A stretch of 64,000 bases of DNA. Source: Microbacterium enclense. GTDB taxonomy: Bacteria > Actinomycetota > Actinomycetes > Actinomycetales > Microbacteriaceae. Each line of letters begins with the position of its first letter. The first letter of the stretch is position 1. Below the pieces are notes generated by a model. That model ran no database searches and was not told the origin of the DNA. It worked only from the letters and a program-made list of their open reading frames with translations. This document shows, in pieces, positions 1 to 8,226 of the stretch. The stretch covers positions 39,537-103,536 of the forward strand of contig NZ_KQ758476.1 of the NCBI RefSeq assembly GCF_001456955.1, in the 5' to 3' direction. Position numbers and translations under genes: made by a program.

Positions 1-32
1 AAGCCCGGCTTTCGCTGCGCGCTGCTTTCAGC

Positions 33-935
33 TCAGGTTGTCTTCTCCGCTGCCACGGTGGTCAGGTGCTCGCGGAGGAAGTCACTGGCGTCCAGCCTCC
101 GGTCCGCGAGCAAGAGGCCGACCAGGGTGACGTGCTCGTTGCAGCGGACGATGGCGCGGTCGGGGTTGAGTGCCTGGCGGTACTCGATCAGCCGTCGAAG
201 CTTGTTGATCCGGTCCAGGCTTTCGACGATGAACGAGTTTCCGCTGCACTCCGCGATCGTGCCGTGCAGGCGGGTGTTCAGCTCGAAGATCTCCGAAGGC
301 GACACGTCGTAGACGCGCCCATCCACGAGCGCCTGCTGTTCCTCTCGTCGCCGGATGAGTTCGGCCCGGTTCAGCTCGAACGTCGGCTCCAGGATCGCTC
401 GGGGTTCCACCATCAGGCGGAAGCGGTAGCTGTCCTGGTACGAACGCATGGATTTCAGGACGGGGAGGAATTCCCAGCCGTGACCTGGGAGCGAAACCGC
501 CCAGCCCTCGTTGGAAATGCGGCGAGTCAGGCGATTCACTTGCCCCCGGCTGAGGCCGTACCGCCGAGCGAGTGCAGACTCCGACACCCGATCCGGCAGG
601 TGGCCCTCGAGGTGGTCCTCGACGATGCGGTCGTATGCGTCGTCGCCCGCTTCCACGGCCGTGATCGTCGGAAGATCGGGGGTGGTGGCCACCTGATAGC
701 GGCCGGTCTCCGTTCTGTCGACGTAGCCCTCATCCAGGAGGCGCTGCAATGCGCGGCGCACAGGCGAACGCGAGACCTTGAAGCGCTCCGCTAGCGCACG
801 CTCGGTGAGCCGGGTCCCCTGCGCCAGTCCCTCGTCATGAACGAAACGAAGGATCGCGGCGCAGATCTGGTCTACGAGAGCCGTGTCCGTGCCCTGGCTC
901 GTCGAGGCGGTCGTCAGCTCTGCGCTCATGCGCAT
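33..935 (-). CDS. GntR/FCD-family regulator with two winged-helix domains
   Basis: Probable ligand-responsive repressor of the divergent catabolic operon. About 300 residues from the ATG at 935; a second ATG lies two codons downstream, and the reading frame extends further upstream without coding character. Residues about 21-82 form a GntR winged helix (recognition part LAERFKVSRSPVRRALQRL). Residues about 97-155 form a second one (LARRYGLSRGQVNRL). A helical FCD-type effector domain follows, with histidines in LHGTIAECSGN, NEHVTL and REHL that could bind metal as FCD proteins do. Two DNA-binding domains in one chain is unusual for this family. The ligand is unknown; the neighbours suggest a hydroxy-carboxylate or lactone. 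Confidence 0.85.
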   Translation of the reverse strand: MRMSAELTTASTSQGTDTALVDQICAAILRFVHDEGLAQGTRLTERALAERFKVSRSPVRRALQRLLDEGYVDRTETGRYQVATTPDLPTITAVEAGDDAYDRIVEDHLEGHLPDRVSESALARRYGLSRGQVNRLTRRISNEGWAVSLPGHGWEFLPVLKSMRSYQDSYRFRLMVEPRAILEPTFELNRAELIRRREEQQALVDGRVYDVSPSEIFELNTRLHGTIAECSGNSFIVESLDRINKLRRLIEYRQALNPDRAIVRCNEHVTLVGLLLADRRLDASDFLREHLTTVAAEKTT

Positions 936-952
936 GAGTTTGACACACCCGG

Positions 953-976
953 TACCAGAGTCGACCGCTAATGGTA
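953..976. promoter_or_regulatory. Candidate operator for the divergent GntR regulator
   Basis: In the 115-base gap between the regulator and the amidohydrolase operon, TACCA (953-957) and TGGTA (972-976) form an inverted pair with 14 bases between. TGGTA/TACCA half-sites are common among GntR-FCD operators. The surrounding stretch is AT-rich for this genome, as expected of a promoter. The assignment rests on position and half-site sequence only. Confidence 0.35.
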
Positions 977-1050
977 TTTTAGGCTTGCAAAGGACCGAAA
1001 GTGAGCGTAGCTTTACCGCGTCACTCCCCACCACAGCAAGCGAGGAAGCT

Positions 1051-1962
1051 ATGCCTGAGATCGAGGCGCACGGCCGCGGAGACGCCATCGACACGCACGT
1101 GCACGTTTTCGACCCGGCGCGCTTTCCGTACGCTTCCCCGCGGAACTACACCCCCGCCGAGGCGACGGTGTCTCACCTGCGGGATCACCTGCGCCGCGTC
1201 GATGCAGCGCGGGTCGTTCTCGTCCAGCCCAGCGTTTACGGTGCGGACAACGCAACGCTCCTCGACGCCCTCAATGAGTTCGGGTCCGATGCGCGCGCTG
1301 TCGCCGTCATCGACGAGAGCACCACTCCCTCCGACATCGACATTCTGAAGGCTGCCGGCGTTGTGGGGCTCCGGCTGAATGTGCGCTCCAACCCGGATGG
1401 GAACCGGGAGGACATCGCCGCGCAGCTCGCCGACGTCCTCCATGTCGCCGCACGCCACGACCTGTTCGTTGAAATCTTCGCCAGTGCAGTCTCCATCGGC
1501 CAGGCAAGCGATGTCATTGCGCGTTCGCCCGTGCCGATATTGCTGGATCACTACGGCGGGGTTCATGCGCACGGCGACGACAGCGTCACCGGACTCCTGC
1601 CCGTAGCGGAACTACTCGGTCTGGGCCATGTGTGGGTGAAGCTCTCCGCCGACTATCGAGTCGGTCGGAAGGCCGATACCGAGGCGGTTCTTCCTGGCGT
1701 CGTGCGTCATCTGCTCGAGGTGCGCACAGACCGTCTTGTCTGGGGTTCGGACTGGCCGCATACCGGTGGCGGCACAGACCGCAAAGCACGCGGCCCCTAC
1801 GACATCGAGCCCTTCCGCTCCGTCGACAGCGCCGCCGATCTGAACGCGCTGCGCCGCTGGATCGCGGACGCATCCGCCGAGCGTGCCGTCCTCACGGAAA
1901 ACGCCGAACGGCTCTACAACTTCGCGCCTGCCGACGCGACAGCACCTCTGAAAGGACAATGA
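1051..1962 (+). CDS. Amidohydrolase-family (LigI / galactarolactone isomerase-like) enzyme
   Basis: TIM-barrel amidohydrolase of about 303 residues. Metal and catalytic positions are visible: HxH at 16-18 (THVHVFD), His167 in LDHYGG, and Asp234 in WGSDWPH. The N-terminal pattern (DTHVHVFDP, then VLVQPSVYGADN) resembles 2-pyrone-4,6-dicarboxylate hydrolase and D-galactarolactone isomerase, which act on dicarboxylic lactones. A lactone-opening role is therefore likely, but the substrate is inferred. The start at 1051 is chosen for a GAGGAAG site just upstream; the open frame extends further 5' but has no good start. It is first gene of a five-gene operon, and its stop overlaps the transporter start region. 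Confidence 0.8.
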   Translation: MPEIEAHGRGDAIDTHVHVFDPARFPYASPRNYTPAEATVSHLRDHLRRVDAARVVLVQPSVYGADNATLLDALNEFGSDARAVAVIDESTTPSDIDILKAAGVVGLRLNVRSNPDGNREDIAAQLADVLHVAARHDLFVEIFASAVSIGQASDVIARSPVPILLDHYGGVHAHGDDSVTGLLPVAELLGLGHVWVKLSADYRVGRKADTEAVLPGVVRHLLEVRTDRLVWGSDWPHTGGGTDRKARGPYDIEPFRSVDSAADLNALRRWIADASAERAVLTENAERLYNFAPADATAPLKGQ

Positions 1963-3305
1963 TGTCTCACACCACCCAGAAGCCGAAGACGGCTCAAGAC
2001 ATCCCCCGCTGGCGTCGCGCCTGGTGGAAGCTGATGGATTTCGACGTGGGCATCATCCCGCTGCCGATCTACATCCTGCTCATCGCGCTGATGGTCGTGT
2101 TCTCCCTGATCGACGGGATCGGAACCGAGCTGGCCTTCGTCATTGCCATCGCCGCGGTCTTCGCCTTCACCCTCGGGGAGATCGGCAACCGCCTGCCCCT
2201 GCTGCGTCAGATCGGCGGTGGCGCCATTCTCGTCACCTTCCTCCCGTCGCTGCTGGGCTTCCTCGGCTGGATCCCCGAGCCGATGGTCACCGCCGTCGGA
2301 GACTTCTTCAACGACACGAAGGTGCTCAACCTCTTCATCGCGGCCGTGATCGTGGGAAGCATCCTCAGCATGGACCGATCGATCCTCATCAAGGGGTTCG
2401 TGAAGATCTTCATCCCCCTCATCGCAGGCACACTCCTCGCAACCGGGGTCGGAATGCTCTCGGGGCTGCTTTTCGGTATCGGCGCCCACGACACCTTCTT
2501 CTACATCCTCGTCCCGATCATGGCCGGCGGCGTCGGCGAAGGCGCCATTCCCCTCACCCTCGGGTACTCCCAGATCACGGGAGCCGACCAGGGAGAGCTG
2601 CTCGCCCGAGTTCTCCCCGCCATCATGGTCGGCAACCTCACCGCCGTCATCCTGTCCGGCCTGTTGAGCTTCATCGGGAAGCGCATCCCCCGCCTGACCG
2701 GAAACGGAGAGCTCGCCCCCCACAAGATCGACATCGACTCCGACGCCGATTCCGTGAAGCTCACCGGCAAAGACATGGTGAAGGCCGTCGCAGCCGCGGG
2801 CATGGTCGCCGTCTCGCTCTACCTCGTCGGCGTCCTCGCTCACGAGATCCTGTCGTGGCCGGCGCCCGTGGTGATGCTCTTCCTCGCCGTGGGGCTCACC
2901 CTCGCCCATCTGGTCTCCCCGCGCATCAAAGCCGGCTCCAAGATCGTCTACCAGTTCGCCATCACGGCATGTGCGTTCCCCATCCTGTTCACCTTCAGCC
3001 TCACGCTGACGCCGTGGGAAAGCCTCATCCAGGGTTTCGCGCCCGCCAACCTCGTGACAATCGTTCTCACGGTCACCGGGATGGTCGCAGGCGGGTTCCT
3101 GGCCTCCCGACTCGTGAAGCTCTACCCCATCGAGGCGGCAATCGTCACCGCCACCCACAGCGGAATGGGCGGCGCCGGCGACATCGCCATCCTCACCGCC
3201 AGCAACCGCATGCAGCTCATGCCGTTCGCCCAGATCGCCACCCGCATCGGCGGCGGACTCACCGTCGCAGCCGCCCTCATCCTCTACGCATTCATCGGCG
3301 CCTGA
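1962..3305 (+). CDS. 2-hydroxycarboxylate transporter (2HCT, CitS/CimH-like)
   Basis: Integral membrane symporter of about 447 residues. It shows the two signature glycine-rich re-entrant loops of the 2HCT family: GGVGEGAIPL at about 189-198 and GMGGAGDI at about 401-408. About 11 hydrophobic segments are spread along the chain. Known members take up citrate, malate or lactate with Na+ or H+. Two consecutive ATG codons (1959 and 1962) overlap the amidohydrolase stop; 1962 is better spaced from the AAAGGA site. In this operon it probably imports the substrate or the open acid form that the following dehydrogenases use. Confidence 0.92.
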   Translation: MSHTTQKPKTAQDIPRWRRAWWKLMDFDVGIIPLPIYILLIALMVVFSLIDGIGTELAFVIAIAAVFAFTLGEIGNRLPLLRQIGGGAILVTFLPSLLGFLGWIPEPMVTAVGDFFNDTKVLNLFIAAVIVGSILSMDRSILIKGFVKIFIPLIAGTLLATGVGMLSGLLFGIGAHDTFFYILVPIMAGGVGEGAIPLTLGYSQITGADQGELLARVLPAIMVGNLTAVILSGLLSFIGKRIPRLTGNGELAPHKIDIDSDADSVKLTGKDMVKAVAAAGMVAVSLYLVGVLAHEILSWPAPVVMLFLAVGLTLAHLVSPRIKAGSKIVYQFAITACAFPILFTFSLTLTPWESLIQGFAPANLVTIVLTVTGMVAGGFLASRLVKLYPIEAAIVTATHSGMGGAGDIAILTASNRMQLMPFAQIATRIGGGLTVAAALILYAFIGA

Positions 3306-3331
3306 CCGCCACCTCACGAAAGGCACACACC

Positions 3332-4417
3332 ATGGACATCCTCGTACTCCCGGGCGACGGCATCGGCCCCGAGATCACCGACTCCACCCTGCGGGTGCTC
3401 ACCATCGTCGACGACGCCCTCGACCTCGGCCTGCACGTCGAGACCGCCGACATCGGTCTCAAGAGCCTCGCCGATCAGGGCACCACACTCCCGGAGACCG
3501 TCCTGACGCGCATCCCGGAAGTCGACGGCGTCATCCTCGGACCGGTCTCGCACTACGACTACCCGACGAAGGCCGAAGGCGGCTACAACCCCTCTGCCGA
3601 GCTTCGCGTGCAGTTCGAGCTTTTCGCGAACGTCCGGCCCTGCCGCTCTCGCGAGGACCTCAGCATCCTGCGTACCCCCATGGACCTCATCATCGTCCGG
3701 GAGAACACCGAAGGCTTCTACTCCGACCGCAACATGTTCGCCGGGTCGGGAGAGTTCATGCCCGACGAGAACAGCGCCTTCAGCATCCGCAAGATCACCG
3801 CCGCCGCCTCCGAGCGAGTCGCCCGCGCCGCATTCGAACTCGCGAAAGGCCGCAACAAGAAGGTCACCGCCGTCCACAAGGCCAACGTCGTCAAGCTCAG
3901 CGACGGTCTCTTCCTGCGCGAAGTGCGCAAGGTCGCCGCGGACTACCCCGACGTCGAGCTCAACGAGCTCATCGTCGACGCCGCCGCCGCCGCACTCATC
4001 AAGCGTCCCGAGCAGTTCGACGTCATCGTCACCACGAACATGTTCGGCGACATCCTCTCCGACGAGGCCTCCGAACTCTCCGGAAGCCTCGGCCTCGGCG
4101 GCTCTCTGAACGTCGGCTACGACATCGCCGTCGCCCAGGCGCAGCACGGCTCGGCACCCGACATCGCCGGGAAGGGCGTCGCGAACCCGACCTCCCTCAT
4201 CCTCTCCGCCGCGATGCTTCTGGATTGGCGTGGTCGCCGCGACGGACGCGACGACCTGATTCGCGCTGCCGCAGCGCTCGAGACCGCCGTCGAGGCCACC
4301 CTCGACGACCTCTCGACCCGCACGCGTGACATCGGCGGCACGCTCGGCACGGTCGACTTCACCGATGCCGTCGCCCATCGGCTCGAGGCGGCGCTGGCGC
4401 AGCCGGCCACCGTCTGA
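3332..4417 (+). CDS. Isocitrate/isopropylmalate dehydrogenase-family beta-decarboxylating dehydrogenase
   Basis: NAD(P)-dependent oxidative decarboxylase of 361 residues. Seen: GDGIGPE at 8-14, the substrate-binding stretch SAELRVQFELFANVRP near 88-103, RENTEGFY from 123, catalytic Lys in HKANVVK, and the metal-binding aspartates in NMFGDILSDEAS. The family covers isocitrate, 3-isopropylmalate, homoisocitrate and tartrate/D-malate dehydrogenases. Sequence alone does not choose between them; being in a 2HCT transporter operon rather than near leu genes argues against leucine synthesis. The expected reaction is oxidation and decarboxylation of a 2-hydroxy-acid carrying a beta-carboxylate. Confidence 0.88.
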   Translation: MDILVLPGDGIGPEITDSTLRVLTIVDDALDLGLHVETADIGLKSLADQGTTLPETVLTRIPEVDGVILGPVSHYDYPTKAEGGYNPSAELRVQFELFANVRPCRSREDLSILRTPMDLIIVRENTEGFYSDRNMFAGSGEFMPDENSAFSIRKITAAASERVARAAFELAKGRNKKVTAVHKANVVKLSDGLFLREVRKVAADYPDVELNELIVDAAAAALIKRPEQFDVIVTTNMFGDILSDEASELSGSLGLGGSLNVGYDIAVAQAQHGSAPDIAGKGVANPTSLILSAAMLLDWRGRRDGRDDLIRAAAALETAVEATLDDLSTRTRDIGGTLGTVDFTDAVAHRLEAALAQPATV

Positions 4418-4446
4418 ATCACTCGCGCCGACCTGAAAGGACTCCC

Positions 4447-5859
4447 ATGGCTATCACCTCCGTGAACCCTGCGACCGAACAGACCATCGCCACCTTCGAG
4501 ATCGACACACCCGAACAGGTGGAGCACAAGCTCGAGGCGGCCGCACGCGCGCAACGTGAATGGCGTCGCACGGACATCGCCGATCGCACCGCCCTCCTGA
4601 CCCGCATCGCCGAAGTGCTCCGCGAGGGCAAAGAGGAGTACGCGCAGGTCATCACCGCCGAGATGGGCAAGCCCATCGCCGAATCGCGGGCAGAGATCGA
4701 GAAGTGCGCCGTCACGCTCGACTACTACGCCGAGCACGCGCCCAAGTTCCTGGCCAACGAACGCGTCGCCTCCAACGCAAGCGAAAGCGCGATCGTCTTC
4801 GACCCGCTCGGGGTGGTCCTCGCGATCATGCCCTGGAACTACCCGTTCTGGCAGTTCTTCCGCTTCGCCGCCCCGGCCCTGGCCGCAGGCAACGCACCGC
4901 TCCTCAAGCACGCCAACAACGTGCCCCAGTCGGCTCTGGCAGTCGAAGACATCGTGCGCCGTGCCGGCGCCCCCGAGGGGCTGTGCACGACCCTCATCAT
5001 CGACGCCAAGGACGTCGCCGCTCTCATCGACGACGACCGCGTCGCCGCCGTCACCCTCACCGGCTCGACCCAGGTGGGCCGCATCGTCGCCTCCCAGGCA
5101 GGCAAGGCTCTGAAGAAGCAGGTGCTGGAACTCGGCGGCTCCGACCCTTTCATCGTCCTCGCCGACGCCGACATTCAAGAAGCGGCGAAGGTCGCCGTCA
5201 AAGCCCGATTCACGAACGTCGGCCAGAGCTGCGTCAACGCCAAGCGATTCATCGTTCAGGAATCGGTGGCAGATGAATTCGTGGCGGCCTTCGTGGACCA
5301 CGTATCAGCGCTGAAGGTCGGCGACCCGACTGAAGACGACACCAATATCGGACCCATGGCGCGCGGCAACCTCCGCGACGAGCTCCACCAGCAGGTGCTT
5401 CGCACCCTGGAGAACGGCAGAACCGTCCTCAAGCTCGGCGGCGCGCCCCTGGACGGCCCCGGGTTCTACTACCCGCCGACGGTCATCGATCAGGTCGAAC
5501 CCGGCGACACCGCCTTCGACGAAGAAACCTTCGGACCCGTCGCGGCCATCATTCGCGCGCGCGACGTCGACCACGCGATCGAGCTGGCGAACGACACCGA
5601 GTACGGACTCGGCGCCGCCCTTTGGACGCAGGACCTGGATCTCGCCCGGCGTCTGACCAGGCAGATCGACGCCGGCGCCGTCTTCGTCAACGGCATGGTC
5701 GCCTCGGACGCCCGACTGCCTTTCGGCGGTATCAAGGCGTCCGGGTACGGTCGCGAGCTCGGCGACTACGGTCTCCGCGAGTTCGTCAACATCAAGACCG
5801 TGTGGATCGGCCCCGCAAAAGCCGCTGCCCCCACTACGGGCGAAAAGATCGGCGAGTAA
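4447..5859 (+). CDS. NAD(P)-dependent aldehyde dehydrogenase, succinate-semialdehyde type
   Basis: Soluble aldehyde dehydrogenase of 470 residues, the usual length. Key residues: PWNYPF with Asn131, the cofactor region LTGSTQVGR, general base Glu228 in LELGGSDP, and catalytic Cys262 in GQSCVNAKR. The LKHANNVP and GQSCVNAKR motifs are typical of the short succinate-semialdehyde dehydrogenase group. It would oxidise the semialdehyde formed upstream in the pathway, delivering a dicarboxylate to the TCA cycle. There are 29 bases to the preceding gene, with an AAAGGA site before the start, and 3 bases to the next gene, so it sits firmly inside the operon. Confidence 0.9.
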   Translation: MAITSVNPATEQTIATFEIDTPEQVEHKLEAAARAQREWRRTDIADRTALLTRIAEVLREGKEEYAQVITAEMGKPIAESRAEIEKCAVTLDYYAEHAPKFLANERVASNASESAIVFDPLGVVLAIMPWNYPFWQFFRFAAPALAAGNAPLLKHANNVPQSALAVEDIVRRAGAPEGLCTTLIIDAKDVAALIDDDRVAAVTLTGSTQVGRIVASQAGKALKKQVLELGGSDPFIVLADADIQEAAKVAVKARFTNVGQSCVNAKRFIVQESVADEFVAAFVDHVSALKVGDPTEDDTNIGPMARGNLRDELHQQVLRTLENGRTVLKLGGAPLDGPGFYYPPTVIDQVEPGDTAFDEETFGPVAAIIRARDVDHAIELANDTEYGLGAALWTQDLDLARRLTRQIDAGAVFVNGMVASDARLPFGGIKASGYGRELGDYGLREFVNIKTVWIGPAKAAAPTTGEKIGE

Positions 5860-5862
5860 TCG

Positions 5863-6603
5863 ATGAGCGTCGCCGGCATCACTTCTCAACCGACCCATGT
5901 TTTCCGTCCCGACGAGTTGCCGTCGAAGAACCGCGGGGGCGGAGCCAAAACCGTCCCCCTGGTGACAGCCGCGCGGGGAGGAACCACCTACCTCAACGGC
6001 GTCACCATCTTCGAGCCCGGCGCGGCGATCGGCCACCACATCCACAACGTCGCCGAGTCCGTCATGGTCATCGAGGGCAACGCGATCGTCGACATCAACG
6101 GCGAACGCACCGCGCTGAACACCTTCGACACGACGTTCGTCCCCGCCAACATCCCGCACCACTTCGAAAACGCCTCTACCACGGAGGAGATGCGCATCCT
6201 TTGGACGTACGGCTCACTCGACGCGACGCGCACGCTGACCGAGTCGGGGGAGCACGGGCGTGTCGACGCGGAGTCGGCGGATACGGGCGCTTCCTCGACC
6301 AGGATCGTCACGGAGATGGCAACCATCACGGTCTTGCCCGGGCATGAGAAGGAGTTCGAGCATGCCGTCGCGACGGCCGCGCCGCTTTTCCAGCAGGCGC
6401 CCGGGGCGAGAACGTTTCGGTTGGAGTCCTCCGAGGAGGAACCGACGATGTATCGCCTCTTCGTCGGTTGGGAAAGCGTAGAAGATCACGTCGACCTCTT
6501 CCGCAACTCGCCCGCTTTCGCAACCTGGCGCGCCCTCATCGGACCCCATCTCGATGGGCCGCCGCACGTCGAACACCTTCGCAACGTCATCACTGCTTTC
6601 TGA
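5863..6603 (+). CDS. Cupin domain fused to an antibiotic-biosynthesis-monooxygenase-like domain
   Basis: Protein of 246 residues with two domains. Residues about 30-125 are a cupin (GHHIHNVAESVMVIEG, then PANIPHHFEN), holding the His/Glu set that usually binds a metal. Residues about 145-235 are a ferredoxin-like ABM fold (ITVLPGHEKEFEHAV, then YRLFVGWESVEDH, FRNSPAF). ABM proteins are small cofactor-poor monooxygenases or isomerases. The fusion is the last gene of the operon and may be an accessory enzyme or a sensor-like binding protein; the reaction is not predictable from sequence. Confidence 0.8.
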   Translation: MSVAGITSQPTHVFRPDELPSKNRGGGAKTVPLVTAARGGTTYLNGVTIFEPGAAIGHHIHNVAESVMVIEGNAIVDINGERTALNTFDTTFVPANIPHHFENASTTEEMRILWTYGSLDATRTLTESGEHGRVDAESADTGASSTRIVTEMATITVLPGHEKEFEHAVATAAPLFQQAPGARTFRLESSEEEPTMYRLFVGWESVEDHVDLFRNSPAFATWRALIGPHLDGPPHVEHLRNVITAF

Positions 6604-6647
6604 GCGAGCGGATCTCCGGACGTGCGTCACGCCCCGGAGCCTGCGAG

Positions 6648-6699
6648 CCGGCGCATCCTGTCGAACTCGAGATCGGTCGAGCTCGCCGGGATGCGCCGG
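6648..6699. terminator. Hairpin between convergent genes
   Basis: CCGGCGCATCC (6648-6658) and GGATGCGCCGG (6689-6699) are perfect 11-base inverted arms around a 30-base loop that can itself fold. It lies between the end of the cupin gene and the end of the opposing MFS gene, so a two-way terminator is likely. There is no T-run. The rest of 6604-6820 holds nothing recognisable. Confidence 0.5.
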
Positions 6700-6820
6700 T
6701 GAGAGCATGATGCGACCGTGGTGCTCGTCGTCACGTGAGCCCACTGCCCTCTCGTCACGATCGTCACCGCTTCACGCGTCGGGAGCAGGGTCCCTCCAGG
6801 ATGCGCGCGGCGGAATGCCC

Positions 6821-8038
6821 TCACGAATCCTTCGCGATGGTTGGGGGCGGGCGGCGGCCGATGACGGTCAAGCCTCCGCATGCGACCGCGAAGGCGAGAC
6901 CGAGAATGACCCACCCCGTGACGCCGGTGCCGAGGACGAGGGGGAGCGCGGCACCGGGACCGATGATGCGGGCGAGGGAGTACGCGGTGGAGAAAGTGCC
7001 TTGGTACTGACCCTGCAGCTCTGGCGGGGAGTGGTGGAAGGCGAGATGCCAGGCAGCCAGCCCTCCGAACATCTCTCCCGCCGTCAGCGCCATGATCCCC
7101 ACGAGCACGATGAGCGACGAGGTCAGCGGTGTGCCCAGCGACGCTGACCCGATCAGGACGCATGCCGCGAAGTTGGCGATTCCGCCGATCCAGGCGAAGC
7201 GAGAAGCGTCGTTGTCCGAGCGGAGTCGTGACGCGATCGTCGTCTGGAAGAGCACGATCAGAACAGTGTTCAAAGCGAGCCCGGCTGCGGCCAGCCACGA
7301 GGGGCTCGCCGTTCGCGTGGATACCCAGAGCGGCAGAAGCACGCTGAGCAGCGGCATGGCGACGAACAGAATGACCGACAGCCCCGTGACCAGCATGAAA
7401 CGGCCGTCGCGCAGGGCAGTGAGGCGAGGTCCCGCCCTCAAGACGGGTGTGGTAGGCGCCGCCGGCAGACCGATGAAGGTGGCGCCCGCGACAAGTGCCA
7501 CGAGAGCAGCGGTGGCGAAAGCCCACGGGGCGTACTCCGTGAGGTTCAACGCCACGACGAGAACACCGACAACCGTGCCGAGACCGAGGCCCGCGTTCTG
7601 CATGGTGTAGATGATCGCCCGCGTGCGGATCCTCCGTGCGGGATCCGCTTGGGCCGCCACGATGCCCTGTCGTATCGCGTTCAGGGAGACCTGAGCGACG
7701 AAGAAGCACATGGCCCCCGCCATGAAAGTCGGAACGTTGCTCGCGAGGGCGTACGTACCCAGCGCGAGCGCAGACAGGGCCGAGAGCGCCATTCCCATCC
7801 GGTGCAGACCGATGCGGTCCGCAATGACCCCGAGGGGTGTGGCCAGTACAAGAGAGGCTGCCGCGCCGGCTGCCAGTATCAGACCGATCGTGACTTCCGG
7901 GATGCCGACGGACTCGTGGAAGTACAACACCGCCAACGACACCGCGACGCCGTCCACCGTCGACCCCAGCAGCTGCGCCACGACCATCCGGCTCAGAGCG
8001 CGCCTGCTGCCCCGCGCTCCCTCTTGCCATTCACTCAC
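6821..8038 (-). CDS. MFS transporter (probable exporter)
   Basis: Major facilitator of about 405 residues with roughly 12 hydrophobic segments. The loop between helices 2 and 3 carries the family motif in the form GVIADRIGLHRMG. The GTG at 8038 is chosen because its last bases overlap the TGA of the preceding small frame (GTGA), as in many pairs in this window; an ATG 17 codons later is the alternative. Located third in an operon after an amine oxidase and a broken glyoxalase-like frame. The substrate is unknown; small-molecule or drug efflux is the usual role for this subgroup. Confidence 0.78.
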   Translation of the reverse strand: MSEWQEGARGSRRALSRMVVAQLLGSTVDGVAVSLAVLYFHESVGIPEVTIGLILAAGAAASLVLATPLGVIADRIGLHRMGMALSALSALALGTYALASNVPTFMAGAMCFFVAQVSLNAIRQGIVAAQADPARRIRTRAIIYTMQNAGLGLGTVVGVLVVALNLTEYAPWAFATAALVALVAGATFIGLPAAPTTPVLRAGPRLTALRDGRFMLVTGLSVILFVAMPLLSVLLPLWVSTRTASPSWLAAAGLALNTVLIVLFQTTIASRLRSDNDASRFAWIGGIANFAACVLIGSASLGTPLTSSLIVLVGIMALTAGEMFGGLAAWHLAFHHSPPELQGQYQGTFSTAYSLARIIGPGAALPLVLGTGVTGWVILGLAFAVACGGLTVIGRRPPPTIAKDS

Positions 8039-8226
8039 GTGGCCATTGTCGGTGAGGCGCAGCGTCGGCGGCGACGCCCGCAGCGGTGCGTCAGCCTCGC
8101 CGCCGAGCAGCGGGCCACCCTGACCTCTGGCGATGTCACCATGTGCGCGCCCGGCGACACGTAGAAGTGCGCCGCCGCGGCGAGATCGTGGACGGCGAGG
8201 ACGAGGTGGTCGATCCGACGTGTCAC
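8035..8226 (-). pseudogene. Remnant of a glyoxalase/VOC-domain gene
   Basis: A 63-codon frame begins with GTG at 8226 and reads TRRIDHLVLAVHDLAAAAHF, the classic first strand and helix of a glyoxalase-like (VOC) domain. After about residue 23 the resemblance stops and the frame turns arginine-rich. Complete proteins of this type are usually well over 100 residues. The start overlaps the amine oxidase stop (GTGA), and its TGA overlaps the MFS start (GTGA), so it once was a coupled middle gene. An internal deletion that kept both ends explains this best. A short functional peptide cannot be excluded. Confidence 0.55.

Noticed and set aside
1914..3326. Long open frame on the minus strand opposite the 2HCT gene
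   Set aside because: Asp/Glu/Gly-rich mirror product typical of the antisense of a high-GC gene; no start site or family resemblance, and the plus strand encodes a clear transporter.
3332..4417. LeuB of leucine synthesis
   Set aside because: Family match fits, but the gene lies in a carboxylate transporter operon with no leu genes; a catabolic role is more likely.
1..6603. Mobile element carrying the first operon
   Set aside because: Composition hints at acquisition, but no integrase, transposase, attachment repeat or tRNA was seen at either end.
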